Shown: piece after piece, positions 23,724 to 32,127 of the stretch
Layout of the letters: the number at the start of each line of letters is the position of its first letter
Numbering within the stretch: the first letter of the stretch is position 1
NCBI GenBank assembly: GCA_903883965.1
Contig: CAISCU010000010.1
Location: forward strand, 20,823 to 84,822
DNA: 64,000 nucleotides
Reading direction: 5' to 3'
Source of the DNA: an uncultured Bacteroidota bacterium
GTDB taxonomy: Bacteria; Bacteroidota; Bacteroidia; UKL13-3
Program-made: the position numbers and the translations under genes
Notes under the pieces: generated by a model
Seen by the model: the letters and a program-made list of their open reading frames with translations, nothing else
Told to the model about the DNA's origin: nothing
The model's database searches: none

Positions 23724-24806
23724 ATGAGTCACAAGAATTTCAAAAGCATCGAAAAAACTGTATTTGGAAGAGGTAGCTTTTCTCAGTTACATGAAATTTT
23801 AGCTGAAAAACGTCACTTGAACAATGGAAACATGGTATTCATTGTTGATGCATTTTTCAAAGACAAACCTTTGGCTCAGCAATTGCCAGTTCAAGCTACA
23901 GATTTGGTTTATTTCATTGATGTAGATCCACATGAACCTACCACTGAACAAATAGACCAACTAAGAGACGAAATATTGTCCACAAGCGGATTACCAGCAG
24001 GTTTAATAGGAATTGGTGGAGGTAGTATCATGGATATAGCTAAGGCCACGGCTTTGATGTTAACCAACGAAGGGTCATCGGTTCAATACCAAGGTTTGAA
24101 TTTAATAAAAAAGCCGGGTGTTTACCATGTGGGTATTCCAACTATTTCTGGAACTGGAGCGGAGTGTAGCATGACAGCTGTTTTAACCGGGCCAGAAAAA
24201 AAATTAGGGCTCAAATGTGAATGGACCATTTTTGACCAAGTGATTTTAGATTCAGAATTAACGGCATCTGTTCCGGTTGACAAATGGTTTTATACGGGTA
24301 TGGATACCTTTATTCATTGCATAGAAAGCCGTGATGGTATTTTAAACAATGCATACAGCATGGCTTACGGAGAACAATCTCTTAAATTGTGCAGAGAAAT
24401 TTATTTGGGAGAACAGGCTGGTCAATCACCAGAAAATGACGACAAATTAATGGTTGCTTCATTAATGGGTGGATTGAGTTTAACATATAGTGAAGTGGGT
24501 GTATGCCATGCCTTGAGTTATGGATTGAGTAAGATTTTTGGTGAAAAACATTGTTATGCCAACTGTTTGGCATTTCAACACCTGTCCGATTTTTATCCCG
24601 ATGGCGTAGAAGAATTTAAGCGCATGTTAGCCAAACACAACATTATATTGCCAACAGGTCTGAGCAAAAATTGGTCTGACGAAGAAATTACAGCTATGGC
24701 ACATGTAGCGTATAACCTCCATCACATGTGGAACCATGCCATTGGAACCAATTGGAAAGAAAAAATTGATATTAGATTTATTGAATCTTTATTTAGAAGA
24801 ATGTAA
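23724..24806 (+). CDS. kdnB: Kdo 8-oxidase KdnB (iron-containing alcohol dehydrogenase family)
   Basis: KdnB oxidises the C8 hydroxyl of Kdo to an aldehyde for KdnA. The 360-residue protein has the NAD-binding GIGGGSIMDIAKATALML and the metal-ligand segments MDTFIHCIES and EVGVCHALSYGLSKIFG with the histidines of group III alcohol dehydrogenases. The specific role is inferred from position: 11 nt after kdnA and 12 nt before kdsA. Together they predict Kdo8N in the lipid A-core linkage. Confidence 0.87.
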   Translation: MSHKNFKSIEKTVFGRGSFSQLHEILAEKRHLNNGNMVFIVDAFFKDKPLAQQLPVQATDLVYFIDVDPHEPTTEQIDQLRDEILSTSGLPAGLIGIGGGSIMDIAKATALMLTNEGSSVQYQGLNLIKKPGVYHVGIPTISGTGAECSMTAVLTGPEKKLGLKCEWTIFDQVILDSELTASVPVDKWFYTGMDTFIHCIESRDGILNNAYSMAYGEQSLKLCREIYLGEQAGQSPENDDKLMVASLMGGLSLTYSEVGVCHALSYGLSKIFGEKHCYANCLAFQHLSDFYPDGVEEFKRMLAKHNIILPTGLSKNWSDEEITAMAHVAYNLHHMWNHAIGTNWKEKIDIRFIESLFRRM

Positions 24807-24818
24807 TCAAACAAACAA

Positions 24819-25649
24819 ATGACAAAAATTGTAAAAGTTGGGAATATAGAATGTGGTTCAGACAAGTTGTTCTTAATCTCTGGGCCATGTGTAATTGAGG
24901 ATGAATCTATCATGATGAAAACAGCAGAAATGCTCAAAGAAATTTCTCATAGATTAGATATTCAAGTTATTTATAAATCATCTTTCCAAAAAGACAACCG
25001 CAGTAGTTTAAAATATTACGATGGTCCAGGTTTAGACAAAGGAGTAAAGTTACTGGCTAAAATAAGAGAACAATTTGGATTCCCTATTTTAACAGATGTG
25101 CATTACCCTGAACAAGCAACAGCTGCTGGTGAAGTGGTTGATGTGATCCAAATTCCAGCTTATTTGTGTATGCAAAGTACTTTAATGGTTGCTGCTGCAA
25201 AAACGGGTAAAGTAGTAAACATCAAACATGGTCAGTTTTTAGCACCTGAAAACATGAAACATCCGGTGGCTAAGTGTATAGAATCAGGTAACGACCAAGT
25301 TATATTAACTGAAAGAGGTTTTACCTTTGGTTACAACGATTTAATTGTTGATCCGAGGAGTTTTTACCACCTTAGAAACATAGGCTATCCAGTGGTTTTT
25401 GATGTAACTCATTGTGTTAGAAAATATGGTACACCTAGTGCAGACCCTAATGGAGGTGCCAGAGAATTTTTACCAGTTTTGAGTAGAGCAGGCGTTGCTG
25501 CAGGTATAGATGGTATTTTCATTGAAACCCATCCTGAACCTTCTAAAGCATTGTGTGATGCTGCTTCTCAGTTATGTATTTATGACTTAGAAGAGTTCAT
25601 GAAACCACTCATTGAAATACACCAAACAGAGGTTCGTTTTAGGAAATAA
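24819..25649 (+). CDS. kdsA: Kdo-8-phosphate synthase (KdsA)
   Basis: KdsA condenses phosphoenolpyruvate with arabinose 5-phosphate to Kdo 8-phosphate. The 276-residue protein has the family blocks LISGPCVIEDESIMMKTAEM, VIYKSSFQKDNRSS, DVIQIPAYLCMQSTLMVA, NIKHGQFLAPENM and FIETHPEPSKALCDAAS. The cytoplasmic product feeds the kdsC-like phosphatase and kdsB downstream. It follows kdnB closely, in the same operon. Confidence 0.97.
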   Translation: MTKIVKVGNIECGSDKLFLISGPCVIEDESIMMKTAEMLKEISHRLDIQVIYKSSFQKDNRSSLKYYDGPGLDKGVKLLAKIREQFGFPILTDVHYPEQATAAGEVVDVIQIPAYLCMQSTLMVAAAKTGKVVNIKHGQFLAPENMKHPVAKCIESGNDQVILTERGFTFGYNDLIVDPRSFYHLRNIGYPVVFDVTHCVRKYGTPSADPNGGAREFLPVLSRAGVAAGIDGIFIETHPEPSKALCDAASQLCIYDLEEFMKPLIEIHQTEVRFRK

Positions 25650-25685
25650 ACTCAAGACTTGCCTTTTTCCAAGTTTTTGAATTCA

Positions 25686-25693
25686 TAAATTTG
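25686..25693 (+). promoter_or_regulatory. Possible -7 promoter element before the transaldolase-CBS gene
   Basis: TAAATTTG matches TAnnTTTG and lies 34 nt before the ATG at 25728, within the 78-nt gap after kdsA. No convincing -33 element is seen at the right distance, so this is a weak call. Confidence 0.3.
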
Positions 25694-25727
25694 GCTTATT
25701 ATTGTGCGTTATTAGCAAGAATTAATT

Positions 25728-26741
25728 ATGGAATTATACTTAGACTCAGCCAATCTGAAAGAGATTGAAGAAGGTTTTAAATTGGGCTTTTTAAATGGCC
25801 TAACAACTACCCCTACATTTATGCAAAGGGAAGGCATTACCGATATAGATGGAATGATTGTAAAATTATCCAAAATGGTGCCTGTTCTTCAAATTGAGGC
25901 TTTGGGTGATACAGCAGAAGATGTATTAAAAGAAGCTGAAAGACAATTGGCTTTAGGCTTAGATCCAACTAAAACCGTATTTAAAATTCCGGTATCTTTA
26001 GAAGGTGTAAGGGCATGTAAATTGTTACGTAACAAAGGCTATTTGGTAAACATTCATTTGGTGTATACATTACAACAAGCTTACATGGCCATGCATGCTG
26101 GTGCTACTTATGTTTGCCCATTGGTAGGCAGGTTACAAGACCAAGGACATGATGCTTTAGACTTAGTAGACCAAATTGTTTCAGCTGTAGACCATTATGG
26201 TTACGATACCAAAGTGATGTTTTCATCTGTAAGAACCATGGAGCATATCAGAAATGCTTTAAACTTAGGCGTTCATACCATTACTGTTCCTTTAAAAATA
26301 ATGAAACAGTTAACTGAAAACCATTTCACAACTGTGGGTACGGATCAATTTATTAGAGATACCCGTTTAATGACAGTTCGTGTGAAGGAAGTATTGAATG
26401 GCGTAAACCCTACAGTTGATGTGAATACCAATTTGTCTGATGCCATTATTAAAATGACAGAACATGGCTTTGGTGCCATTACCATTACCCATGCAGATGG
26501 TTCTTTAAAAGGCGTATTTACGGACGGCGATTTACGCAGAAAAATACAAAACGATGGCCGCGATGTATTGGCAAAGAAAATGGGTGATTTTGAATATGGT
26601 ACAGCCATTTCAATTGACTCAAATGCTTTGTTAAATGATGCAGCTGTGGTGTTCAAATCAACCAAAGTAGATACCATTTTGGTAACAGAAAACGGAAAGC
26701 CAGTAGGCATGTTAGACATTCAAGACTTAGAATCTTTATAG
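25728..26741 (+). CDS. Transaldolase-like domain fused to a KdsD-type CBS pair
   Basis: Residues 1-220 form a transaldolase/fructose-6-phosphate-aldolase-type barrel: LYLDSANLKEI (Asp6), LTTTPTF, TVFKIPVSLEGVRA with the expected Schiff-base Lys86, CPLVGRLQDQG, KVMFSSVRTMEHI and GVHTITVPLKIMKQL. Compared with E. coli FSA and TalB from memory, the catalytic Lys is kept, but Asn28 is Thr, the FSA Tyr131/TalB Phe178 position is Leu132, and the Thr after the conserved Asn108 is His110. Residues 228-337 are a CBS pair containing GVFTDGDLRR, the motif typical of the CBS tail of arabinose-5-phosphate isomerase KdsD. KdsD itself (SIS domain) is absent here. The place in a Kdo cluster suggests supply of, or control by, a Kdo precursor; the reaction is unproven. 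Confidence 0.8.
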   Translation: MELYLDSANLKEIEEGFKLGFLNGLTTTPTFMQREGITDIDGMIVKLSKMVPVLQIEALGDTAEDVLKEAERQLALGLDPTKTVFKIPVSLEGVRACKLLRNKGYLVNIHLVYTLQQAYMAMHAGATYVCPLVGRLQDQGHDALDLVDQIVSAVDHYGYDTKVMFSSVRTMEHIRNALNLGVHTITVPLKIMKQLTENHFTTVGTDQFIRDTRLMTVRVKEVLNGVNPTVDVNTNLSDAIIKMTEHGFGAITITHADGSLKGVFTDGDLRRKIQNDGRDVLAKKMGDFEYGTAISIDSNALLNDAAVVFKSTKVDTILVTENGKPVGMLDIQDLESL

Positions 26742-26755
26742 TAAAAAACACATAT

Positions 26756-26782
26756 AAAAGGAGGTTTAGGCCTCCTTTTTTT
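26756..26782 (+). terminator. Rho-independent terminator after the transaldolase-CBS gene
   Basis: A 9-bp stem (AAAAGGAGG pairing with CCTCCTTTT) with a 6-nt loop is followed by more T residues, 15 nt after the stop codon. It separates the kdn/kdsA/transaldolase unit from the kdsC-like gene. Confidence 0.8.
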
Positions 26783-26801
26783 ATGATTTAATTCTGCTCA
26801 T

Positions 26802-27506
26802 ATGCAAACAATAGTTAGTGAATTTGAAGCCATTGGTGGTGTATTTGTTCAAAGACCAAGAGCCATTGTAGAAAAACTGAACCACATAAAAGCCTTTGTG
26901 TTTGACTGGGATGGTGTTTTTAACAATGCTACTAAAAACAGCAATAACAGCAGTAATTTCAATGAGGCAGATAGCATGGGTACCAATTTATTGAGGTATG
27001 CACACTATTACAAAAGCAATGAAATGCCCTTGGCTGCCATTATATCGGGCGAAAAAAATGAACAAGCCTTTTATTTTGCTCAAAGAGAGCATTTCCAATC
27101 GGCTTATTATAAAATAGCACATAAAATAGATGCTTTGCAGCATTTTTGCCAGGCCCATGAATTGGCCATGCATGAGGTTTGTTACATGTTTGATGATGTA
27201 CTAGATTTGAGTATTGCATCGGCATGTGGCTTGAGAATTTTAATCAACAGAAAAGCCAATCCTTTGTTTAGAAATTATGTGGTACAGAACAACCTTGCCG
27301 ATTATGTAACTGGGCATGAAAGCGGAAATTTTGCAGTTAGAGAAGCCTGCGAAATGCTCATTGGCTTAGGCGGAAACTATGATGCCCTAATGAAAGAACG
27401 CACAGCCTATCATGGCAATTACGCCAGTTATATTGCCCTAAGACAAAGCTTACCAACTCAATTTTTTACGGTAAGTGAGCAAGGCATAGCCCAAACTAAT
27501 CCTTAA
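26802..27506 (+). CDS. KdsC-like HAD phosphatase, probable Kdo-8-phosphate phosphatase
   Basis: KdsC removes phosphate from Kdo 8-phosphate. The 234-residue protein has the HAD motif I FVFDWDGVF (DxDGV), a motif II region AAIISGEKNEQ, a motif IV region YMFDDVLDLSIASACGL, and a C-terminal YVTGHESGNFAVREACEMLI that parallels the KdsC GGxGAVREVCE tail. It is longer than usual (about 170-190 residues in KdsC), with about 27 extra N-terminal and 40 extra C-terminal residues, and has Trp in the DxD motif. Neighbouring kds genes support the role. A terminator lies upstream, so it may use its own promoter. Confidence 0.75.
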   Translation: MQTIVSEFEAIGGVFVQRPRAIVEKLNHIKAFVFDWDGVFNNATKNSNNSSNFNEADSMGTNLLRYAHYYKSNEMPLAAIISGEKNEQAFYFAQREHFQSAYYKIAHKIDALQHFCQAHELAMHEVCYMFDDVLDLSIASACGLRILINRKANPLFRNYVVQNNLADYVTGHESGNFAVREACEMLIGLGGNYDALMKERTAYHGNYASYIALRQSLPTQFFTVSEQGIAQTNP

Positions 27507-29399
27507 TTATTCGGTTAGTTCGAGCCAGCGCAATTCTTTTGAATCGAGTTTTTGTTTGACAGTTTCGTAATCGTTTGTAATGGCCAATAGGGTTTCGTGA
27601 TCGGCAATGTTTTCTTGCAGCTTTTGCTCCAAAACAATTTTTTGCTGCTCCAATATGGCTATTTCTTCTGTCAATTGTTCCAGTTCTCTTTGCTCTTTGT
27701 AGCTGAGTTTCTTTTTGCTAGTTTGTACTTGAACTGGTTCACTCATTGGTGCAACTGCTGTTGTGTTTTTGCTATCAGTATCTTTGTTTTTATTACCCTC
27801 TAAATCGTTCAAGTATTCTTGGTAATTGCCATTGAATGATCTGATTTTACCGTTTCCTTCAAATACAAACAAAGAGTCAACCAAATTGTCCATAAAATAA
27901 CGGTCATGCGTTACTATTAAAATACAACCATTGTAAGCAGCTAAAAAGTCTTCTAGTACATTTAAGGTATCAATGTCTAAATCATTGGTAGGTTCATCTA
28001 AAACCAAAAAGTTAGGCTGTTGCATTAAAATGGTTAACAAATACAACCTTCTTTTTTCGCCACCACTCAAAGAGCCAACATAATTGTATTGCTTTTTGGC
28101 ATCAAATAAAAATTGTTTCAATAAATTGGTAGCCGTCAGTTTAACCCCTTTGCCAACTTCAATGTATTCGGCAATATCTGTTATCACTTCTATAACTCTT
28201 TTGTCTTCTTTGAGTTGAATGCCTTGTTGGTTGTAGTAGCCAAATTTGACAGTATCTCCTTTAGATATTTTACCACCATCGTATTTCTCTAATCCAAGCA
28301 GCATGTTTAAAAAAGTACTCTTGCCAACTCCATTTTGCCCAATAATACCAATGCGTTCGCCCGGAACAAATAAATGGGTAAAGTTCTCGCAAATGTGTAA
28401 GTCTCCGAATTGTTTGTGTAAATGATTGACCTCTAAAATTTTAGTGCCAAGCCTTTGCATTTGCATTTGAATCTCTACTTGGCTATCATCTTTTTGGTAG
28501 GCAGCTTTTTCTTTTAATTCGTAATACGCATCAATTCGGCTTTTACTTTTGGTGGTTCTGGCTTTAGGTTGTTTGCGCATCCATTCCAACTCTTTTCTGG
28601 CCAATTTACGGGCAGCATCAGCCTCTTTGGCTTGATAGGTTTCACGCATTTCCTTCTTTTCTAAAAAATACGCGTAGTTGCCCTTATATGTAAATAGTTG
28701 ACCCTCGTCTATTTCAATAATTTCGTTGCAAATTTTGTCTAAGAAATAACGGTCGTGGGTAACCAACAAAAGGGTTAAATCCAATGCCTGTAGCCATGCT
28801 TCGAGCCACTCAATCATTTGTAAATCTAAATGGTTGGTAGGTTCATCCATGATGACAAAATCGGGTTCTTGAATCAAAACCTGAGCCAATGCTAACCTCT
28901 TCTTTTGGCCTCCACTCAAGCTATTTACTTGTTGTTCCAAGTGGTGGTGTAAATTCAACTTGGTTAAAATGGTTTGCACTTTGTTTTCTAAATCCCAGGC
29001 TTGATGCAATTCCATGTCTTCCATTACTTTTTGCATTTCTTCATGAATTTGAACATTTTCGGGGTCATGTTCCATTCTTTCAGTTAAAAGCTCAAATGTG
29101 GCAATGGTTTTAAACTTTGGATGTTCTGTGTTGAAAATGGCTTCTAATACAGTGTGATTTGGGTTAAAAACAGGTTCTTGTTGGAGGTAAGTCCAAGTAA
29201 TATTTTTGTCTATGATGACTTTTCCGTCATTGTCCGATTCTTCTTTTCCGGTTAAAATTTCTAATAAAGAACTTTTTCCGGTTCCATTTTTTGCAATCAA
29301 TGCAATTCTTTCTCCTTTGGCAATGCTTAAATTTAAGTTTTTAAACAAGGTTCTTTCTCCGTATCTTCTGCAAAGATTTTCTGCTCTCAAATAAATCAT
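27507..29399 (-). CDS. ABC-F family ATPase (ribosome-associated type)
   Basis: ABC-F proteins bind the ribosome and relieve stalls; they lack membrane domains. The protein (630 residues from the ATG at 29399; a longer start at 29453 adds a non-family leader) has two ABC domains: Walker A motifs LIAKNGTGKSSLLEIL and IGQNGVGKSTFLNMLLG, signatures LSGGQKKRLALAQ and LSGGEKRRLYLLT, Walker B FVIMDEPTNHLDL and FLVLDEPTNDLDI, a linker between the domains, and a C-terminal coiled coil (LSYKEQRELEQLTEEIAILE), the Uup-like layout. It converges with the kdsC-like gene with no gap (27506/27507). Confidence 0.92.
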   Translation of the reverse strand: MIYLRAENLCRRYGERTLFKNLNLSIAKGERIALIAKNGTGKSSLLEILTGKEESDNDGKVIIDKNITWTYLQQEPVFNPNHTVLEAIFNTEHPKFKTIATFELLTERMEHDPENVQIHEEMQKVMEDMELHQAWDLENKVQTILTKLNLHHHLEQQVNSLSGGQKKRLALAQVLIQEPDFVIMDEPTNHLDLQMIEWLEAWLQALDLTLLLVTHDRYFLDKICNEIIEIDEGQLFTYKGNYAYFLEKKEMRETYQAKEADAARKLARKELEWMRKQPKARTTKSKSRIDAYYELKEKAAYQKDDSQVEIQMQMQRLGTKILEVNHLHKQFGDLHICENFTHLFVPGERIGIIGQNGVGKSTFLNMLLGLEKYDGGKISKGDTVKFGYYNQQGIQLKEDKRVIEVITDIAEYIEVGKGVKLTATNLLKQFLFDAKKQYNYVGSLSGGEKRRLYLLTILMQQPNFLVLDEPTNDLDIDTLNVLEDFLAAYNGCILIVTHDRYFMDNLVDSLFVFEGNGKIRSFNGNYQEYLNDLEGNKNKDTDSKNTTAVAPMSEPVQVQTSKKKLSYKEQRELEQLTEEIAILEQQKIVLEQKLQENIADHETLLAITNDYETVKQKLDSKELRWLELTE

Positions 29400-29465
29400 G
29401 CGCAAGAATAAGATTTTACTTTGAAGTAGCAGGTATATTTTAGATAATCGCATAAAATATTCAAC

Positions 29466-30203
29466 ATGATACTAGGAATTATACCAGCCAGATATGCCAG
29501 CACACGTTTTCCAGGAAAACCTTTGGCTATGATAGAAGGTAAAAGCATGATCAGAAGGGTGTATGAGCAAGCGTCTCAAGCTAAAACTATTGACAAATTG
29601 GTTGTTGCCACCGACGACGAACGCATAGCCGAACATGTTTTGTCATTTGGGGGTGAAGTGGTAATGACCAACGCTGAACATCCTAGTGGAACTGACAGGT
29701 GTTATGAAGCCTTTAAAAAAGTTGCTGGAGATTTCAATTATGTCATCAATATTCAGGGAGATGAACCTTTTTTAGATCCCAAGCAAATAGATGAATTGGG
29801 CGCTGTTTGCAAAGGACAAACAGAATTGGCCACCCAAATGATTCGGGTAGACAACTCCGCTTTTTTGTTTGACCAAGGTGAAGTAAAAATAGTATTGAAC
29901 CACGAAAACGAAGCACTATATTTTAGCCGCATGGTTATTCCATTTGTAAAAGGGAAACCAGAAGCTGAATGGCATTTACACCACAATTATTTTAGGCATG
30001 TAGGCATGTATGCATACCGCAGAGATGTATTGCAAGCCATTACTAAATTGCCAGTTTCTGCCTTAGAAAAAGCAGAAAGCCTTGAACAATTGCGTTGGTT
30101 AGAAGCCGGCTTTAAAATTAAATGTGTAGAAACCCAATTCGATAGCCATTGCATAGATACTCCTGAAGACATAGAAAGGGTATTGCAATTGATGAGAGGA
30201 TAG
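29466..30203 (+). CDS. kdsB: CMP-Kdo synthetase (KdsB)
   Basis: KdsB activates Kdo with CTP before transfer to lipid A. The 245-residue protein has IIPARYASTRFPGKPLA at the N-terminus, VVATDDERIAEH, NAEHPSGTDRCYEA, NIQGDEPFLDP and the C-terminal HCIDTPEDIERV. In Shewanella the KdsB partner of KdnA/KdnB prefers the 8-amino sugar; whether that holds here cannot be read from sequence. Divergent from the ABC-F gene (66 nt between starts) and abutting fmt at the 3' end with no intergenic base. Confidence 0.96.
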   Translation: MILGIIPARYASTRFPGKPLAMIEGKSMIRRVYEQASQAKTIDKLVVATDDERIAEHVLSFGGEVVMTNAEHPSGTDRCYEAFKKVAGDFNYVINIQGDEPFLDPKQIDELGAVCKGQTELATQMIRVDNSAFLFDQGEVKIVLNHENEALYFSRMVIPFVKGKPEAEWHLHHNYFRHVGMYAYRRDVLQAITKLPVSALEKAESLEQLRWLEAGFKIKCVETQFDSHCIDTPEDIERVLQLMRG

Positions 30204-31130
30204 TTAAGCATCCACCTGAGCTGGCAAATCATAGCCCCTTAGAAAGGCAGCAATAGCCATTCTTTTTTTAGAGGCAGGTTGTATTTCCAACAATTGAATT
30301 AGGCCATTTTTACAAGCAATATGAACATATGTTTTGCCATCACTCATCAGCGTGCCAGGCTGTATACTCGCGGTATCTGAAATTTTATAAGTGGCTGTAA
30401 ATACCTTTACTGGATTGCCATCTAACACAAAATACGCTGCCGGATAAGGGCTCAAGCCCCTGATTCTATTATAAACTTGTTTAACATCTTGAGTAAAATC
30501 AAGCAAACAATCTGTTTTAAAAAGTTTGGGTGCCAATTGGTGGCTTCCTGCTCCTTGAGGAATACCCTTGGTTTGACCAGCGGCTATCATTTGAACAGAT
30601 TCTATGACTGTTTGAGCACCCAATTCCATTAACTGGTCGTGCAATTCTCCTGCATTGGTTTCAGGTCCTATTGGATGGGTTTTACTCAATAAAATATCGC
30701 CAGTATCAATTTCGTGTTGTAAGAAAAAGGTACAAACTCCAGTTTGTGTTTCACCATTGATGATGGCCCAATTGATGGGTGCAGCTCCTCTGTAATTAGG
30801 CAATAGGGATGCGTGCAAATTCATGGTGCCTAATGAGGGCATTTGCCAAACTATTTCAGGTAACATTCTAAACGCAATGACTATTTGCAAGTCGGCTTTG
30901 TAGGCAGCCAGTTCTGCTATAAACTCCGGGTCTTTTAATTTAGCTGGTTGCAATACCGGAATTTGGTTGGCTTCGGCACATTTTTTTACCTCTGAACTTT
31001 GTAATTGCATACCCCTTCCAGCAGGTTTATCGGGTGCTGTAACAACGGCTACAATATTGCATTTGTTGTGAATTAAAGCTTGCAATGCATGTGCAGCAAA
31101 TGTGGGAGTACCAAAAAATACAATTCTCAT
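30204..31130 (-). CDS. fmt: Methionyl-tRNA formyltransferase
   Basis: Fmt formylates initiator Met-tRNA using 10-formyl-tetrahydrofolate. The 308-residue protein has IVFFGTPTFAAHALQAL, the folate-binding region around PAGRGMQLQSSEVK, and the catalytic segment MNLHASLLPNYRGAAPINWA (Asn-His) followed by IDTGDILLSK; the C-terminal domain carries SPYPAAYF. All expected blocks are present. It lies 26 nt downstream of the sua5 gene on the same strand. Confidence 0.97.
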   Translation of the reverse strand: MRIVFFGTPTFAAHALQALIHNKCNIVAVVTAPDKPAGRGMQLQSSEVKKCAEANQIPVLQPAKLKDPEFIAELAAYKADLQIVIAFRMLPEIVWQMPSLGTMNLHASLLPNYRGAAPINWAIINGETQTGVCTFFLQHEIDTGDILLSKTHPIGPETNAGELHDQLMELGAQTVIESVQMIAAGQTKGIPQGAGSHQLAPKLFKTDCLLDFTQDVKQVYNRIRGLSPYPAAYFVLDGNPVKVFTATYKISDTASIQPGTLMSDGKTYVHIACKNGLIQLLEIQPASKKRMAIAAFLRGYDLPAQVDA

Positions 31131-31156
31131 GAGGCAAATGTAAGTTCAAGTTTTGA

Positions 31157-32116
31157 TTAAAGCTGAATAGATGCCCTTTTTAATCGGTCGTTAATGGCCA
31201 GTCCGAGCCCATGTGCTGGAAAAATTTCGGCCAATAGGTATTTGAAATTTCTGGAATCGGCTAAGCGCATAGCCATAAATAAATGTTGGGCTGCTTCGTC
31301 TAATGAACCCATTTCAGACAAAATGTATTGGTTTTCGGGTGGGATGTCTGGATGTAAATGTTGGAAACGGATACATCCCAATTGATGCATGTTTCCCAAT
31401 TGATTGACTTCAAGATCAAGGTCTAACAATAAAGGTGTTTGCGGAGCGTAATGTCTGCTCAACAATCCTGGAGACTGCGGGTTTTCATTGTTTTGAATAT
31501 GAGAAATAGACAATTCACAATCCAATACTTTTTCGATGCTTTCTTTTGCTAAACCTCCTAAGCGCAACAATTGTGGATTGGTATTAGCAAATGAAACTAT
31601 GCTTGATTCTAAACCAATATGGCAAGCGCCACCATCTAAAATATAGGGAATTTGTGTGCCAAATTGATCTGCTACATGTTGGGCTGTTGTTGGACTGATA
31701 CAGCCAGATTTATTGGCACTTGGTGCAGCAAGCGGAAAGGGTAGCATAGACAACAATTCTAAACATACCGGGTGATTGGGAATGCGAACAGCTACAAATG
31801 CATGACCAGCTGTTACAATTTCAGGAATGGCATTACTAGTTGGTATGACAAAAGAAATGGGCCCCGGTGAAAAAGCATTGGCCAGTTTGATGGCTTGTTC
31901 AGGTACTTTTAAGCCCCACTCTTGAAGCCTTTCAATGCTATTGGTATGTATAATCAAAGGATTAAACTGAGGCCTTCCTTTGGCTAAATAAATAGCTTGT
32001 ACAGCTTTTTCATCAAGCGCATTAGCTGCCAACCCATATACAGTTTCAGTTGGGATGGCTACCAACTTACCCGCCTTGAGTAAGCTGGCGGCATAAGGCA
32101 CATCAGCTCCAATCAT
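31157..32116 (-). CDS. Threonylcarbamoyl-AMP synthase (Sua5/YwlC type)
   Basis: This enzyme makes threonylcarbamoyl-AMP from threonine, bicarbonate and ATP for the t6A37 modification of tRNA. The 319-residue protein has the YrdC domain (AIPTETVYGLAANAL, YLAKGRPQFNPLIIH, PFPLAAPSANKSGCISPT) and the extra C-terminal Sua5 domain (residues about 215-319, beginning SPGLLSRHYAP), so it is the long Sua5 form, not the short TsaC. It is 11 nt after the response-regulator gene on the same strand. Confidence 0.95.
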   Translation of the reverse strand: MIGADVPYAASLLKAGKLVAIPTETVYGLAANALDEKAVQAIYLAKGRPQFNPLIIHTNSIERLQEWGLKVPEQAIKLANAFSPGPISFVIPTSNAIPEIVTAGHAFVAVRIPNHPVCLELLSMLPFPLAAPSANKSGCISPTTAQHVADQFGTQIPYILDGGACHIGLESSIVSFANTNPQLLRLGGLAKESIEKVLDCELSISHIQNNENPQSPGLLSRHYAPQTPLLLDLDLEVNQLGNMHQLGCIRFQHLHPDIPPENQYILSEMGSLDEAAQHLFMAMRLADSRNFKYLLAEIFPAHGLGLAINDRLKRASIQL

Positions 32117-32127
32117 CTTTCAAAAAC

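Noticed and set aside
25654..25677. Terminator after kdsA
   Set aside because: Only a 5-bp stem (ACTTG/CAAGT) with a long loop; too weak to list.
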